Of a stretch of 12,739 nucleotides of DNA, positions 1-8,185 are shown in pieces (within the stretch, counting starts at the first letter, position 1; each line of letters opens with the position of its first letter). Location: the NCBI GenBank assembly GCA_007135895.1, contig SLHZ01000147.1, forward strand, positions 1 through 12,739. The letters run 5' to 3'. The stretch comes from Balneolales bacterium (GTDB lineage Bacteria > Bacteroidota > Rhodothermia > Balneolales > Natronogracilivirgulaceae). The notes below the pieces were generated by a model. The model saw only the letters and a list, made by a program, of their open reading frames with translations. It made no database searches and was not told the DNA's origin. The translations under genes and the position numbers were made by a program.

Positions 1-390
1 AATCTTTCAATTTCAGTTACCGATGGTAACAGGCTGACAATACCGGAACTCAAGCCTTATGAAACAGCAATCCTTGTTTTGAAAGACACCACATCGGTAA
101 GTACCGAGCCCTCCATGGACTTTGGCCAGGTGATCCGATTGGAACAGAATTATCCGAATCCTTTCAATCCGACAACATATATCCGGTTTCATTTACAGCA
201 AGAAGCGGACGTGCGACTGGAAGTGTTTGATATACTTGGCCAGAAAATGGCATTGCTGTTAAACGAACCGTTGAGACCTGGTCAGCATGAAATTCAATTT
301 GATGCTGCACAACTGGTTAGTGGTTTGTATATCTATCGCCTGACAACAAAAGGATTTCAGCAAACCCGGAAAATGGTAGTAATTAAATAA
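1..390 (+). CDS. 3' end of a T9SS-exported protein, probably a glycoside hydrolase (5'-truncated)
   Basis: The reading frame is open from base 1 and ends at TAA 388-390, so the gene starts outside the window. The TTG at 79 is only an internal codon. The first 27 or so codons read like the last beta-strands of a GH13 C-terminal domain, with TIPELKPYETAILVLK resembling the usual 'LKPYET' ending. A short linker follows, then a full type A T9SS sorting domain of about 80 residues: NYPNPFNPTT near the start, VFDILGQ in the middle, and SGLYIYRL plus KMVVIK at the end. Such domains send a protein through the outer membrane by T9SS and are normally cleaved off as the protein is attached to the surface or released. 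The catalytic part is not visible. The glycosidase call is an inference from the pre-linker residues and the starch-related genes that follow 53 bp downstream. The sorting-domain call is firm. Confidence 0.85.
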   Translation, partial: NLSISVTDGNRLTIPELKPYETAILVLKDTTSVSTEPSMDFGQVIRLEQNYPNPFNPTTYIRFHLQQEADVRLEVFDILGQKMALLLNEPLRPGQHEIQFDAAQLVSGLYIYRLTTKGFQQTRKMVVIK

Positions 391-442
391 CACGTTTCTT
401 TTTCAAATAACCTGCAATCAACAATACCTAATCTGCCAAATC

Positions 443-2749
443 ATGAAAAAAGCCATTATAAATATTTACAAACGATCGGTGCGCCCGGGCAATCTGCTTT
501 ATGGTGATTTTTTATGCCTTGCTCTTTTATTGAGCTTACCCACACTCCTTTCCCCATTGTCCGTACAGGCAGAGCGATCTTTTTTTGTGTCGGAAGATGC
601 CGCTCCCGATTCAATCTCCATTTACTTCAGTAATCCGGGTGAGTGGGCTAATGTATATATCCATGTCTGGGAAGAAGGAGGTCCATCGTACACTTCCTGG
701 CCGGGGATGCAGATGAACGAGCCCGAGGATGGATCCGTCTGGTGGTACGTAGATGTACCTGAGAATTTCAATATGTTCATCTTCAATGACGGTATTGTAA
801 ACAACCGCTACGACGAACATCGCAGACGGGATACCACTGGCTGGTATGATGGAGTGACATGGTATGACTCCGATCCATTTGAAACCGAAGGAGATATCGA
901 TCCATTTACGCTTCAATTACCAGATGATGGTGTATTATTGCTCATTGAAGGCGATGCGGATGATGAAATTGTCTTTAGCTGGGAACGCCCGGAATCTACC
1001 GATGACGCTTTGCTGCGCTTTACGTGGAAGCTGGACATACGGGATGGTGATTTCTCGGATCCGATTGTCACTTTTTCTACAGATAATGGTGGAACAGCCA
1101 ATCAGATGACCCTTACTTTAGAAGTGCTGGTTAACATACTGGAAGACCTCGACCTTGAGATAGGTGACATATTTGAGGGTGAATGGACGGTCCAGGCCAG
1201 GATTGGTGATGAGAAGCGATATGCGGAAGAATCATTCGCCATTGATTTGGAACTTGGTGAGGTTGAAGGAATTCCTGGTACCATCACGGTTTATTTCAGC
1301 AATCCTGACAATTGGGAAGAAGTTTTCGTTCATGTCTGGGAACACGATGGACCAGTGTATACTACCTGGCCGGGAATGGCGATGACAGAACCGGAAGAGG
1401 GTTCGGTATGGTGGTATGCAGAAGTACCTGAGAATTTCAACATGTTCATCCTTAATGACGGGATTGTTGTAGAACGTTATGATGATCATCGAAGGAGGGA
1501 TACCACCGGCTGGTATGACGGTGTGATGTGGTTTGATCAGGAACCGGCGGAATCATTTACCAAATACGAAAATATCGCCGAACTGCTGGCAAGTGTACAA
1601 AACGAGGATCAAGGAAGGTTAACGAACGAAGTTATCGTTACTTTTGTCGCACCCAGTAATCGAAATCAGCACTACCTGTCAGATTCTACCGGAGCTGTTC
1701 TCGTTGAAGATCCTGAAGCAATTCTGTCAGGATTGAAACGTGGTGACGGTGTAACCAACTTCACTTTCGAAGTATCAGAATTGCAGGGTATTGTGCATTT
1801 GTTACCATTGGCTGCATTCAACGCAAGTTCGGAGAATAATGATCTGCCCTATTGGGAAACCACCTTGCAGGACCTTGAGTATGTGGGTGAGCCGCGTCTG
1901 ATGAAAGTCGATATGGTCGAATTTCAAAGAACGGGAGCTTTTGAACGATCCACCAATTACAATATCCTTGATCCGACGGTAGATAGTCCCGTGATCTTTC
2001 GAACTCACTTGAGCGATTCCGATGTGATTGGTAAACCCATCCCTCGTGAACCACGAATAGTAACTGGTATCGTGGCTGAATTCCTCGGAACGCCGCAATT
2101 GTATGCCACTTATTATGATTTGATAGAACCAATTGTGACTTTTCAGGTCACTTTCATGGTTAATATGAGTCGCCATGAAAGCTTTGACTCCGAATCGCAT
2201 GATGTCTACATAAGTGGAGAGATGATTGACTGGATCAAGCCGGGAACAAATGACAGATATCGGTTGCAGCCATCGAATGATAATTCGGATGTTTATACGC
2301 TTACCATGAATATCAAGGATGGCTTCTATGAATATAAGTTCTTTATTGTGGAAGATGAGCCCACCTGGGACATGGCCGAATGGGATGATGGTCCGAATCG
2401 TGAACTGGATGTTGCCGATGATATGGTCGTTCAAACAGCTTTTGGCACTCTTCTTACAAGTGGGGAATCATTAGTGGCGATCCCGCAGGAATATGGCCTG
2501 GATCAGAACTATCCCAATCCATTCAATCCGTCGACACGGATCAGTTACCAGTTACCAGTGAGTATTCACGTCGCCATTGATGTCTATGACCTGACCGGAA
2601 GGCGCGTTGCTACTTTGGTCAATGAGAGAAAGGAGGCTGGTCATCATTCTGTTTATTTCGATGCCGGCCGATTGGCAAGTGGTGTCTATCTTTTCCACAT
2701 GCAGGCCGGTAGCCATTCGTTTACACGCAAAATGATGCTGGTCAAGTAG
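443..2749 (+). CDS. T9SS-exported multidomain starch-binding protein (CBM26-like x2, SusE-like, sorting domain)
   Basis: This 768-residue secreted protein has no visible catalytic domain. In order: a signal peptide, residues 1-43 (hydrophobic LCLALLLSLPTLL, likely cut after VQA); CBM26-like starch-binding module A, about 57-142 (WPGMQM, WWYVDVP, FNDG); a SusE-like domain, about 155-268 (FSWERPE, WKLDIRDGDFSDPI, GEWTVQARI); CBM26-like module B, about 280-365; an OB-like region, about 372-560 (YLSDSTGAVLVEDPE); a CBM-like beta-sandwich, about 565-668 (VTFMVNM, VYISGEMIDW, YEYKFF); and a type A T9SS sorting domain, about 683-768 (NYPNPFNPST, KMMLVK). The expected role is to hold starch or maltodextrin at the cell surface for the amylases beside it. 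SusE-family proteins are normally outer-membrane lipoproteins; here there is no lipobox and a T9SS tail is used instead. The gene lies 46 bp before the GH13 gene and is probably co-transcribed with it. The domain names come from sequence pattern, not from a profile search. Confidence 0.85.
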   Translation: MKKAIINIYKRSVRPGNLLYGDFLCLALLLSLPTLLSPLSVQAERSFFVSEDAAPDSISIYFSNPGEWANVYIHVWEEGGPSYTSWPGMQMNEPEDGSVWWYVDVPENFNMFIFNDGIVNNRYDEHRRRDTTGWYDGVTWYDSDPFETEGDIDPFTLQLPDDGVLLLIEGDADDEIVFSWERPESTDDALLRFTWKLDIRDGDFSDPIVTFSTDNGGTANQMTLTLEVLVNILEDLDLEIGDIFEGEWTVQARIGDEKRYAEESFAIDLELGEVEGIPGTITVYFSNPDNWEEVFVHVWEHDGPVYTTWPGMAMTEPEEGSVWWYAEVPENFNMFILNDGIVVERYDDHRRRDTTGWYDGVMWFDQEPAESFTKYENIAELLASVQNEDQGRLTNEVIVTFVAPSNRNQHYLSDSTGAVLVEDPEAILSGLKRGDGVTNFTFEVSELQGIVHLLPLAAFNASSENNDLPYWETTLQDLEYVGEPRLMKVDMVEFQRTGAFERSTNYNILDPTVDSPVIFRTHLSDSDVIGKPIPREPRIVTGIVAEFLGTPQLYATYYDLIEPIVTFQVTFMVNMSRHESFDSESHDVYISGEMIDWIKPGTNDRYRLQPSNDNSDVYTLTMNIKDGFYEYKFFIVEDEPTWDMAEWDDGPNRELDVADDMVVQTAFGTLLTSGESLVAIPQEYGLDQNYPNPFNPSTRISYQLPVSIHVAIDVYDLTGRRVATLVNERKEAGHHSVYFDAGRLASGVYLFHMQAGSHSFTRKMMLVK
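611..868 (+). repeat. In-gene repeat A: CBM26-like module, first copy
   Basis: This copy encodes residues 57-142 of the starch-binding protein. It is a direct repeat of 1280-1537, offset by 669 bp (223 codons). Both copies share YFSNP, HVWE, TWPGM or SWPGM, VPENFNMFI, NDGIV and RRRDTTGWYDG at the same spacing. DNA similarity is strongest around the stretch encoding VPENFNMF (about 757-805), which points to internal duplication of one gene segment. Confidence 0.85.
1280..1537 (+). repeat. In-gene repeat B: CBM26-like module, second copy
   Basis: This copy encodes residues 280-365 of the starch-binding protein and aligns without gaps to the first copy at 611-868. The SusE-like domain lies between the two copies, so the duplicated pieces flank it rather than sitting in tandem. 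The aromatic and WPG residues expected to bind sugar are kept in both copies, so both probably bind. Confidence 0.85.
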
Positions 2750-2795
2750 ATATCACATCAGCGGATGAACCCAAACTCAAAGGTATCTCATAGTC

Positions 2796-4919
2796 ATGAA
2801 AAACTGGTTTGAAACGGCAGGCTATCACGTGAGTTCTATGCTTTGTTTCGCTAACAAATACCTGGCCTTTGTGGTACCGGCAATAGTGGTGGCAGGGCTC
2901 ACTGGAATTCCGTCCGGTGAGACCCTGGCCGGAACGGTCCGCCCCGAACAGCATGGCACCGCGGATCGTTACATGGCACCAAAGGATCTGCCTGATGAGA
3001 TCCTTACGGCCGTTCCCCAATGGGCTCAGGAGGCGATCTGGTATCAGATTTTTGTGGAACGCTTCCGGGACGGGGATCCCGGCAACCAGCCGACCCTTGA
3101 GACCATCCGGGGATCCTGGCCGCACCATAAGCCCGATTCCTGGCAGCCCACCGCCTGGACCCGCGACTGGTACAGCATAGAAGACTGGGCTCTGGATAGC
3201 GGCAAGGAGTTCTACCGCACCGTCCAGATGCGACGTTATGGCGGCGACCTGCAGGGTGTTCTGGACAAGCTGGATTACCTGGCCGATCTGGGTATTACGG
3301 CCATCTATTTCAACCCGCTCAATGACTCCCCTTCACTCCACAAATACGACGCCCGAAACTACCATCATATCGATGTCAACTTTGGACCGGATCCCGAGGG
3401 TGACCGTGCCCTTATGGAACAGGAGGATCCGGCCGATCCCGATACCTGGGTCTGGACTTCAGCCGACCTGTTGTTTCTGGAAGTGGTGAAAGAGGCAAGA
3501 AAGCGCGGTATTCGCGTCGTCATGGACTACTCATGGAATCATACCGGCATCACTTTCTGGGCCTGGCGGCATGTACTGGAGCACCAGCAGGAATCTCCCT
3601 ATGCCAACTGGTATCAGATAAGCCGCTTCAATGATCCGGAAACGGATCAAAACGAGTTCGAATACCCAGGATGGGCCGGTGTCCCCGAACTCCCCCAGTT
3701 CCGGCGCTACAACTCCGTCGATACGTTCCGTCACGGAGAGCTGGTTCCCGGCGATCTCCATCCCGACCTGAAACGCCATATCTTCGCTGTCACGCACCGT
3801 TGGCTGGCACCGGACGGTGACACCGGTCGCGGTGTGGACGGTTTTCGCCTTGATGTGGCGGAACTCATACCCGCCGGCTTCTGGCGTGACTATCGCCGCT
3901 TTGTGCGAAGTATCCAGCCCGAGGCTGTTCTGGTGGGTGAGCTCTGGTGGGCCGACTGGCCGCATGAAATGATGGATCCGACGGAATGGCTGCAGGGGGA
4001 TATCTTCGATGCCGTGATGAACTACCGGTGGTATCAGCCCACACGGCAGTGGCTGGGAGGAGCCATACCTGAATTGAAACATCCTTCCGGGTATATACAC
4101 CATCTGGACTCGGTGTCGGCCGGTCTGCGGCCCGAAGTCAGCCGTGCCCAGATGAACCTCACCGCCAGTCACGACACCCCGCGTTTTTCTACCTCCATCT
4201 TCAATCCTGTGATGTACAAATACCGGGTGAACCCGCGCGAAACCCCCGGTTATAAGATTCACCGGCCCGATGAACGAACCTGGAGAGATGTCCGACTTAT
4301 TCTGGCCCAGCAGTTTACATGGGTCGGCTCTCCTCATGTCTGGATGGGTGATGAGCTCGGCATGTGGGGCGCCGATGACCCTGATTGCCGAAAGCCCCTG
4401 ATCTGGCCAGACCTGGATTTCGAGGACGAAACCACCCACCCGTTCGGTCAGGAACGACCCCGTGATCCGGTGCGGGCCGACAAAGATCTGCTGGAGTACT
4501 ACCGTCACCTGATAACATTACGTCGCACGAACCCGGTTTTTGCATGGGGTGAAACAGAGGTCCTGATTACCGATGACCGGCAAAACCTGCTGGTCTATGA
4601 ACGGTACTTCGAACCGGGTGACATGAGGGTGCCGGTTCGGGAAACCGGTCCAATGGACAATAAAAACAGTGCCATCAATAAAAGCAGGGCCATCGTGGTC
4701 TTCAACAATCATCCATCTGATACAACACGTTTTACCGTTACGATACCGGACAGATTCACGGATTCGCCGCAAGACGAAAAAGAGATGATGTGGGAGGAAG
4801 TCCTCGATTTGCAACCGCTGAAATGGGAAGCAGACGGATTCGCCCTGGACCTTGTCATGCCCCCGAAATCGGCAGCTGTTTTCATCGGCCGTCCCGGGTC
4901 GGATTTCATTCCCGACTGA
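2796..4919 (+). CDS. GH13 alpha-amylase family enzyme, cyclomaltodextrinase/neopullulanase-like, exported
   Basis: This 707-residue glycoside hydrolase family 13 enzyme should cleave alpha-1,4 bonds of maltodextrins, cyclodextrins or pullulan. All four GH13 motifs are present: region I DYSWNH (D244, N248, H249); region II GFRLDVAE with R351 and nucleophile D353; region III GELWW with acid/base E382; region IV SHD with H459 and D460. The stretch MGDELGMWGADDPDCRKPLIW (517-537) is typical of the neopullulanase/cyclomaltodextrinase branch. A beta-sandwich domain C follows to the end. The N-terminus has a hydrophobic run at about 22-37 and a possible cut after TLA (residue 45), so the enzyme probably lies in the periplasm. 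Unlike the two genes before it, it has no T9SS sorting domain and no lipobox. The ATG at 2796 gives an unusually long region before the hydrophobic run; the ATG at 2838 (Met15) is an alternative start. GC content is clearly higher than in the two upstream genes. Confidence 0.93.
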   Translation: MKNWFETAGYHVSSMLCFANKYLAFVVPAIVVAGLTGIPSGETLAGTVRPEQHGTADRYMAPKDLPDEILTAVPQWAQEAIWYQIFVERFRDGDPGNQPTLETIRGSWPHHKPDSWQPTAWTRDWYSIEDWALDSGKEFYRTVQMRRYGGDLQGVLDKLDYLADLGITAIYFNPLNDSPSLHKYDARNYHHIDVNFGPDPEGDRALMEQEDPADPDTWVWTSADLLFLEVVKEARKRGIRVVMDYSWNHTGITFWAWRHVLEHQQESPYANWYQISRFNDPETDQNEFEYPGWAGVPELPQFRRYNSVDTFRHGELVPGDLHPDLKRHIFAVTHRWLAPDGDTGRGVDGFRLDVAELIPAGFWRDYRRFVRSIQPEAVLVGELWWADWPHEMMDPTEWLQGDIFDAVMNYRWYQPTRQWLGGAIPELKHPSGYIHHLDSVSAGLRPEVSRAQMNLTASHDTPRFSTSIFNPVMYKYRVNPRETPGYKIHRPDERTWRDVRLILAQQFTWVGSPHVWMGDELGMWGADDPDCRKPLIWPDLDFEDETTHPFGQERPRDPVRADKDLLEYYRHLITLRRTNPVFAWGETEVLITDDRQNLLVYERYFEPGDMRVPVRETGPMDNKNSAINKSRAIVVFNNHPSDTTRFTVTIPDRFTDSPQDEKEMMWEEVLDLQPLKWEADGFALDLVMPPKSAAVFIGRPGSDFIPD

Positions 4920-4955
4920 TTTTCGAGTGACTACCGACTGGTACCCGGCCAACTT

Positions 4956-4977
4956 TATACTGATTTCATACTGATTC
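4956..4977. repeat. 11-bp direct repeat, two copies, downstream of the GH13 gene
   Basis: TATACTGATTT (4956-4966) is followed at once by CATACTGATTC (4967-4977), matching at 9 of 11 positions. It sits 37 bp past the GH13 stop codon, in a 223-bp spacer (4920-5142) where I see no gene or convincing terminator. It belongs to the series of short tandem duplications found between genes in this window. Confidence 0.5.
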
Positions 4978-5142
4978 CCGAGTGTTTCATCAACGGGTCT
5001 GGACTTTTTCCGCATGACCGATCACCGCCAAAGTATGACGAACGATTGTCTCTGTGTGTACGATAAGCATCGTAAAACCCCTGAAATAGCAGAAGAATAG
5101 CCCGCATTGGTTTGGTGAGTTTCTGATTTGTATTTTTCCGCC

Positions 5143-5766
5143 ATGAGAATTGATTCCAGATACTTCAATCATTTCATGGCGATCACGGCCTTCTTCTTTC
5201 TTCTGGCCATTATTCTTGCTTCGCTGTGGTATCCCGGCAAACAGGAGCGCCGCTACAGGGAGCGTTTACAGTCGTATCCGCCGGAGCGCTTTGTCTTTCT
5301 TGATATTCACGGCGATACCCTGAAAATTGCATCCGGACGGCCCGTTATAGTATTCTTCTGGGCCGGCTGGTCGGACCGTTCCGTCTCCCAGCTAAATGAC
5401 CTTCTGGTATGGCATAAACAAAACCCTGGTCCACAGGTCGTTGCAGCATGGGTTAAAGATGACCCGGAAATGCTTGCTGACCACGGTGTTCTGCCCGGAG
5501 TGGCTCTTTCTGAAAACCCTGACACCCGTGGTGGCCGTTTTGAATTTGCTGACGGAACCAGACCCTATCAGGATCTCCGCGTGCCCGGTGTGCCGACCAG
5601 CCTGCTTTTTGATGACAAAGGAAGACTTATGGCCACCGCGGTTGGGTTTCGGGCCACCCCGGTTTGGCATCAGATGTCCAAGATAAAACCAGATGACGCA
5701 ACAAAACAACGGCAACCGAATGGCATTGTGAAACCGGATGTGAAGCAGCCGGCAGAAAACCGGTAA
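5143..5766 (+). CDS. Membrane-anchored thioredoxin-fold (TlpA/AhpC-TSA-like) protein lacking both active-site cysteines
   Basis: This protein of 207 residues has an N-terminal membrane anchor (about 12-29, AITAFFFLLAIILASLW) and a thioredoxin-fold domain on the periplasmic side. The fold is shown by PVIVFFWAGWSDRSVSQLNDL (67-87), which aligns with the FWAxWCxxC strand-helix of TlpA/ResA proteins, and by GVPTSLLFDDKGRL (149-162) carrying the cis-proline P151. The two active-site cysteines are replaced by S77 (TCG, 5371-5373) and S80 (TCC, 5380-5382). There is no cysteine anywhere in the protein, so it cannot do thiol-disulfide exchange. A binding, chaperone-like or structural role is possible but unproven. 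I chose the ATG at 5143; an in-frame TTG at 5128 would add only five residues. The C-terminal 25 or so residues are polar and probably disordered. It is separated from pabC by 69 bp. Confidence 0.8.
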   Translation: MRIDSRYFNHFMAITAFFFLLAIILASLWYPGKQERRYRERLQSYPPERFVFLDIHGDTLKIASGRPVIVFFWAGWSDRSVSQLNDLLVWHKQNPGPQVVAAWVKDDPEMLADHGVLPGVALSENPDTRGGRFEFADGTRPYQDLRVPGVPTSLLFDDKGRLMATAVGFRATPVWHQMSKIKPDDATKQRQPNGIVKPDVKQPAENR

Positions 5767-5835
5767 TGGAGACGACACTCAAAATGTAACCGTAAAAGGC
5801 AATGAAGATGGCAACCTGGATAACGCCAGAAAAAA

Positions 5836-6792
5836 ATGAATGCCCTGAAACAAAGCATGGATAACTCCCTCCAAAAAACGAATACCCAAAAAGGCAGCAA
5901 CGTCCATCCTTATGTAGTGCTCGACGGACGGGTTGTTGAGAAGTGTAATGCCGGAATCGATCTCGATGAGCGGCTGGCGGCATACGGCGAGGGATGGTTT
6001 GATACCCTCCGCTCATATGCCGGAACAGTAGCCGATCCGGCCGGCCACTTCGGGAGGCTCTGCAGCGGTGCCCGGTATCTGGGTGTGCCAATGCCCGGAA
6101 AACTGGCAACCGATCATCAGTATTTGCAGGTCATCCGCACCCTTCTGGAAGCCAACAGGGCCATGGACGATCAGACTCGTATACGAGTCATGGTCTGGAC
6201 CGGAAACCGGGATCCGGGGTATCTGTCGACCAGTACACCGGATGAGTGCCGATTCTTGGCGGTCAGCGCTCCTTTGGAAGATGAACAACCTGAACCGGTC
6301 AGCCTCGCCGTATCATCCCTGACAAGGATTCCGCACAGGGCCCTTCCCGCAGAGGTCAAATGGACCAGCAGCATGCATTACATACTCGCGGCCCGGGAAG
6401 CGAAAGAAAAAAAGGCCGATGATGCCCTCCTGCTGACGGGTGAAGGCTTTCTGAGTGAAGCTACCATTGCCAATATTTTCTGGAAGAAGGGGGATCGCAT
6501 TTGCACTCCCGATGAATCCTGCGACATACTGCCGGGAATAACGCGCAAGATGCTGATCAGGGTCCTGACAAACTCTGGAATGACAGTCGATGAAGGCTCC
6601 TTCCGGATGAGAGACCTGGAAGGGGCCGACCTGGTCTGGCTTACCAACTCGGTCCGCGGTTTATACCCGGTGATATCGATCGGTGGAAAATCCTGTGCAT
6701 GGGACGAGGAGTTCTGGTGCACCCTGCGTCAGCGTTACGAAGAAAATCTGCGATCCTGCCTTCAACCGCTGCCGGAACCCATGAAACCATGA
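5836..6792 (+). CDS. pabC: Aminodeoxychorismate lyase (class IV PLP aminotransferase fold)
   Basis: This fold-type IV PLP enzyme has 318 residues. With PabB beside it, the likely reaction is release of pyruvate from 4-amino-4-deoxychorismate to give p-aminobenzoate for folate. The family marks are GEGWFDTLRS (51-60), the PLP-binding lysine K175 in VKWTSSMHY, GADD-like KADDALLL followed by LSEATIANIFW (206-216, with E208 expected to hold the PLP ring nitrogen), LPGITR (232-237), and LTNSVRGLYPV (269-279). D-amino-acid and branched-chain aminotransferases share this fold, so the specific call rests mostly on the pabB partner. The first 22 or so residues before the fold begins are extra, and Met8 (5857) is an alternative start. 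Its stop codon overlaps the pabB start (ATGA, 6789-6792), which implies translational coupling. Confidence 0.83.
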   Translation: MNALKQSMDNSLQKTNTQKGSNVHPYVVLDGRVVEKCNAGIDLDERLAAYGEGWFDTLRSYAGTVADPAGHFGRLCSGARYLGVPMPGKLATDHQYLQVIRTLLEANRAMDDQTRIRVMVWTGNRDPGYLSTSTPDECRFLAVSAPLEDEQPEPVSLAVSSLTRIPHRALPAEVKWTSSMHYILAAREAKEKKADDALLLTGEGFLSEATIANIFWKKGDRICTPDESCDILPGITRKMLIRVLTNSGMTVDEGSFRMRDLEGADLVWLTNSVRGLYPVISIGGKSCAWDEEFWCTLRQRYEENLRSCLQPLPEPMKP

Positions 6793-8153
6793 TGCGCGAA
6801 GCTGAACGGGAGAATAAATGGTTTTTTGATTCGGAGGAGGCGCTGGATCAGTGGATCTTCCGTTTCCTGCAGGATAGGAGCAGCGAAACCCCCACCATAT
6901 TCCTGGATTCACAGCAGAGGGGTCATCCGGCTTCTTCGTTCAGTTATATTGCCGCAGACCCCGTCTGCTGGATCCGGAGCCGGGATGGCGAAACAACAAC
7001 CGGATCCTCCGGCGACTCCATCAGCGGTACGGGAACGGTTGTCCGGACCGGACCGGCATGGGACATGCTCAAAACATTTCGGGAGGAGCATCCGGACTGG
7101 ATGTTCGGATGGCTGGGTTACGATCTGAAGAACGATGACGAAAACCTGCTATCTTCCAACCACGATCCATTGCACCTGCCGGATCTTTTCTTTTTCGTCC
7201 CCGCACTCTTGCTGCGCATCAGCCGGACCGGAAGATGCGTCGAAGCAATTAAAGGAGATCTGCCGGTTCCGTCAGGCACATTTCAGCCCGAAAGTAGTTC
7301 CACTGCCAGGAAAACGGGGTTTGAAATGGGGGAACTCATCTCCATGGATGGCTGGAGTCTGTACCGGAATAATGTGGAAAAGATCCGGCGGTATATTGCT
7401 GCCGGTGATACCTATGAAGTCAACCTGACCCATATGCTGCATGCAGAATGGTCCGGTGATCCGCTGATGCTGTTCCGGGCAATGAAGCGGGAAGGTCCGG
7501 TCCCTTTCGCCGCATGGCTGGCTTATGGCGATATCCGGGTCTGTTGTGCTTCACCCGAGCGTTTTCTTCAGCGAAGCGGCGATCTCATACGCTCCCAGCC
7601 CATCAAGGGAACATCCCCCAGAGGCAGCGATCCGGAGTCGGACAGACGTATCGTCCGGGATATCCTGAGAATGGAAAAAAACAAGGCGGAAAACGTCATG
7701 ATCGTGGATCTGGTGCGCCATGACATGAGCCGTGTGGCGAAGATCGGCTCGGTGCGGACCGACGCCCTCCTGGAGGTGCAGAGCTTCAGCACCCTGCACC
7801 AGCTTGTTTCAACTGTATCGGCGCGTGTGGCCGACGGCTTTGTTTCCACCGATGTTATCCGGGCCTGTTTTCCCATGGGATCAATGACGGGAGCTCCGAA
7901 AATCAGGACCCTCGGGATCATTGAGGAGCTTGAATCGTACCGCAGAGGGCTTTACTCCGGCGCCATCGGATACTTCCGGCCCAATGATGATTTCGATTTC
8001 AATGTGGTGATCCGTACGGCTATTATAAACCGCGACAAGCTTTATTATCCGGTTGGCGGTGCCATTACCGCCGATTCGTCTCCCGAAGATGAATGGCAGG
8101 AAACCTGGCTAAAGGCCGGTCTGCTGCAACGGATACAGGCAACCGCTATTTGA
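6789..8153 (+). CDS. pabB: Aminodeoxychorismate synthase component I
   Basis: This is a 454-residue chorismate-binding enzyme that adds ammonia to chorismate to make 4-amino-4-deoxychorismate, the PabC substrate. The chorismate-binding domain fills about 187-450: AGDTYEVNLT (205-214), SPERFL (255-260), PIKGTSPRG (271-279), AENVMIVDLVRHD (300-312), FPMGSMTGAPKIRT (361-374), YSGAIGYF (389-396) and GGAITADSSPEDEW (423-436). K273 in PIKGT is the mark of PabB; anthranilate synthase TrpE has PIAGT. At R310-H311 most relatives have RN, a small oddity. The N-terminal domain (1-185) is the usual weakly conserved half. I chose the ATG at 6789, which overlaps the pabC stop by 4 bp; a start at 6699 would overlap pabC by 94 bp, and its extra residues do not look like the family. 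The glutamine amidotransferase subunit PabA is not in the window. Confidence 0.92.
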   Translation: MMREAERENKWFFDSEEALDQWIFRFLQDRSSETPTIFLDSQQRGHPASSFSYIAADPVCWIRSRDGETTTGSSGDSISGTGTVVRTGPAWDMLKTFREEHPDWMFGWLGYDLKNDDENLLSSNHDPLHLPDLFFFVPALLLRISRTGRCVEAIKGDLPVPSGTFQPESSSTARKTGFEMGELISMDGWSLYRNNVEKIRRYIAAGDTYEVNLTHMLHAEWSGDPLMLFRAMKREGPVPFAAWLAYGDIRVCCASPERFLQRSGDLIRSQPIKGTSPRGSDPESDRRIVRDILRMEKNKAENVMIVDLVRHDMSRVAKIGSVRTDALLEVQSFSTLHQLVSTVSARVADGFVSTDVIRACFPMGSMTGAPKIRTLGIIEELESYRRGLYSGAIGYFRPNDDFDFNVVIRTAIINRDKLYYPVGGAITADSSPEDEWQETWLKAGLLQRIQATAI

Positions 8154-8154
8154 G

Positions 8155-8185
8155 TTGAAGAAGCGAAAAAAAAGAGTTATCTTTG
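8155..8185 (+). promoter_or_regulatory. Bacteroidota-type promoter for rpmE
   Basis: TTG at 8155-8157 and TATCTTTG at 8178-8185 are separated by 20 nt. This fits the TTG, 17-23 nt, TAnnTTTG consensus of the Bacteroidota vegetative sigma factor exactly. It starts 2 bp after the pabB stop codon. Transcription would begin near 8192, giving rpmE a leader of about 195 nt. Confidence 0.6.

Noticed and set aside
1802..2434. 210-codon minus-strand reading frame inside the starch-binding protein gene
   Set aside because: It is antisense to a clear OB-like and CBM-like coding stretch and has no family pattern.
3531..4508. 325-codon minus-strand reading frame inside the GH13 gene
   Set aside because: It is antisense to a gene with all four GH13 motifs, has no recognisable family pattern, and is explained by the high GC of that gene.
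5112..5138. Promoter-like TTG and TATTTTTC before the thioredoxin-fold gene
   Set aside because: The spacing is 16 nt, the second box misses the consensus, and it lies only 4 nt from the start codon.
6699..6788. 30-codon upstream extension of pabB
   Set aside because: It would overlap pabC by 94 bp and its residues do not look like PabB. The ATG at 6789 gives the usual 4-bp overlap.
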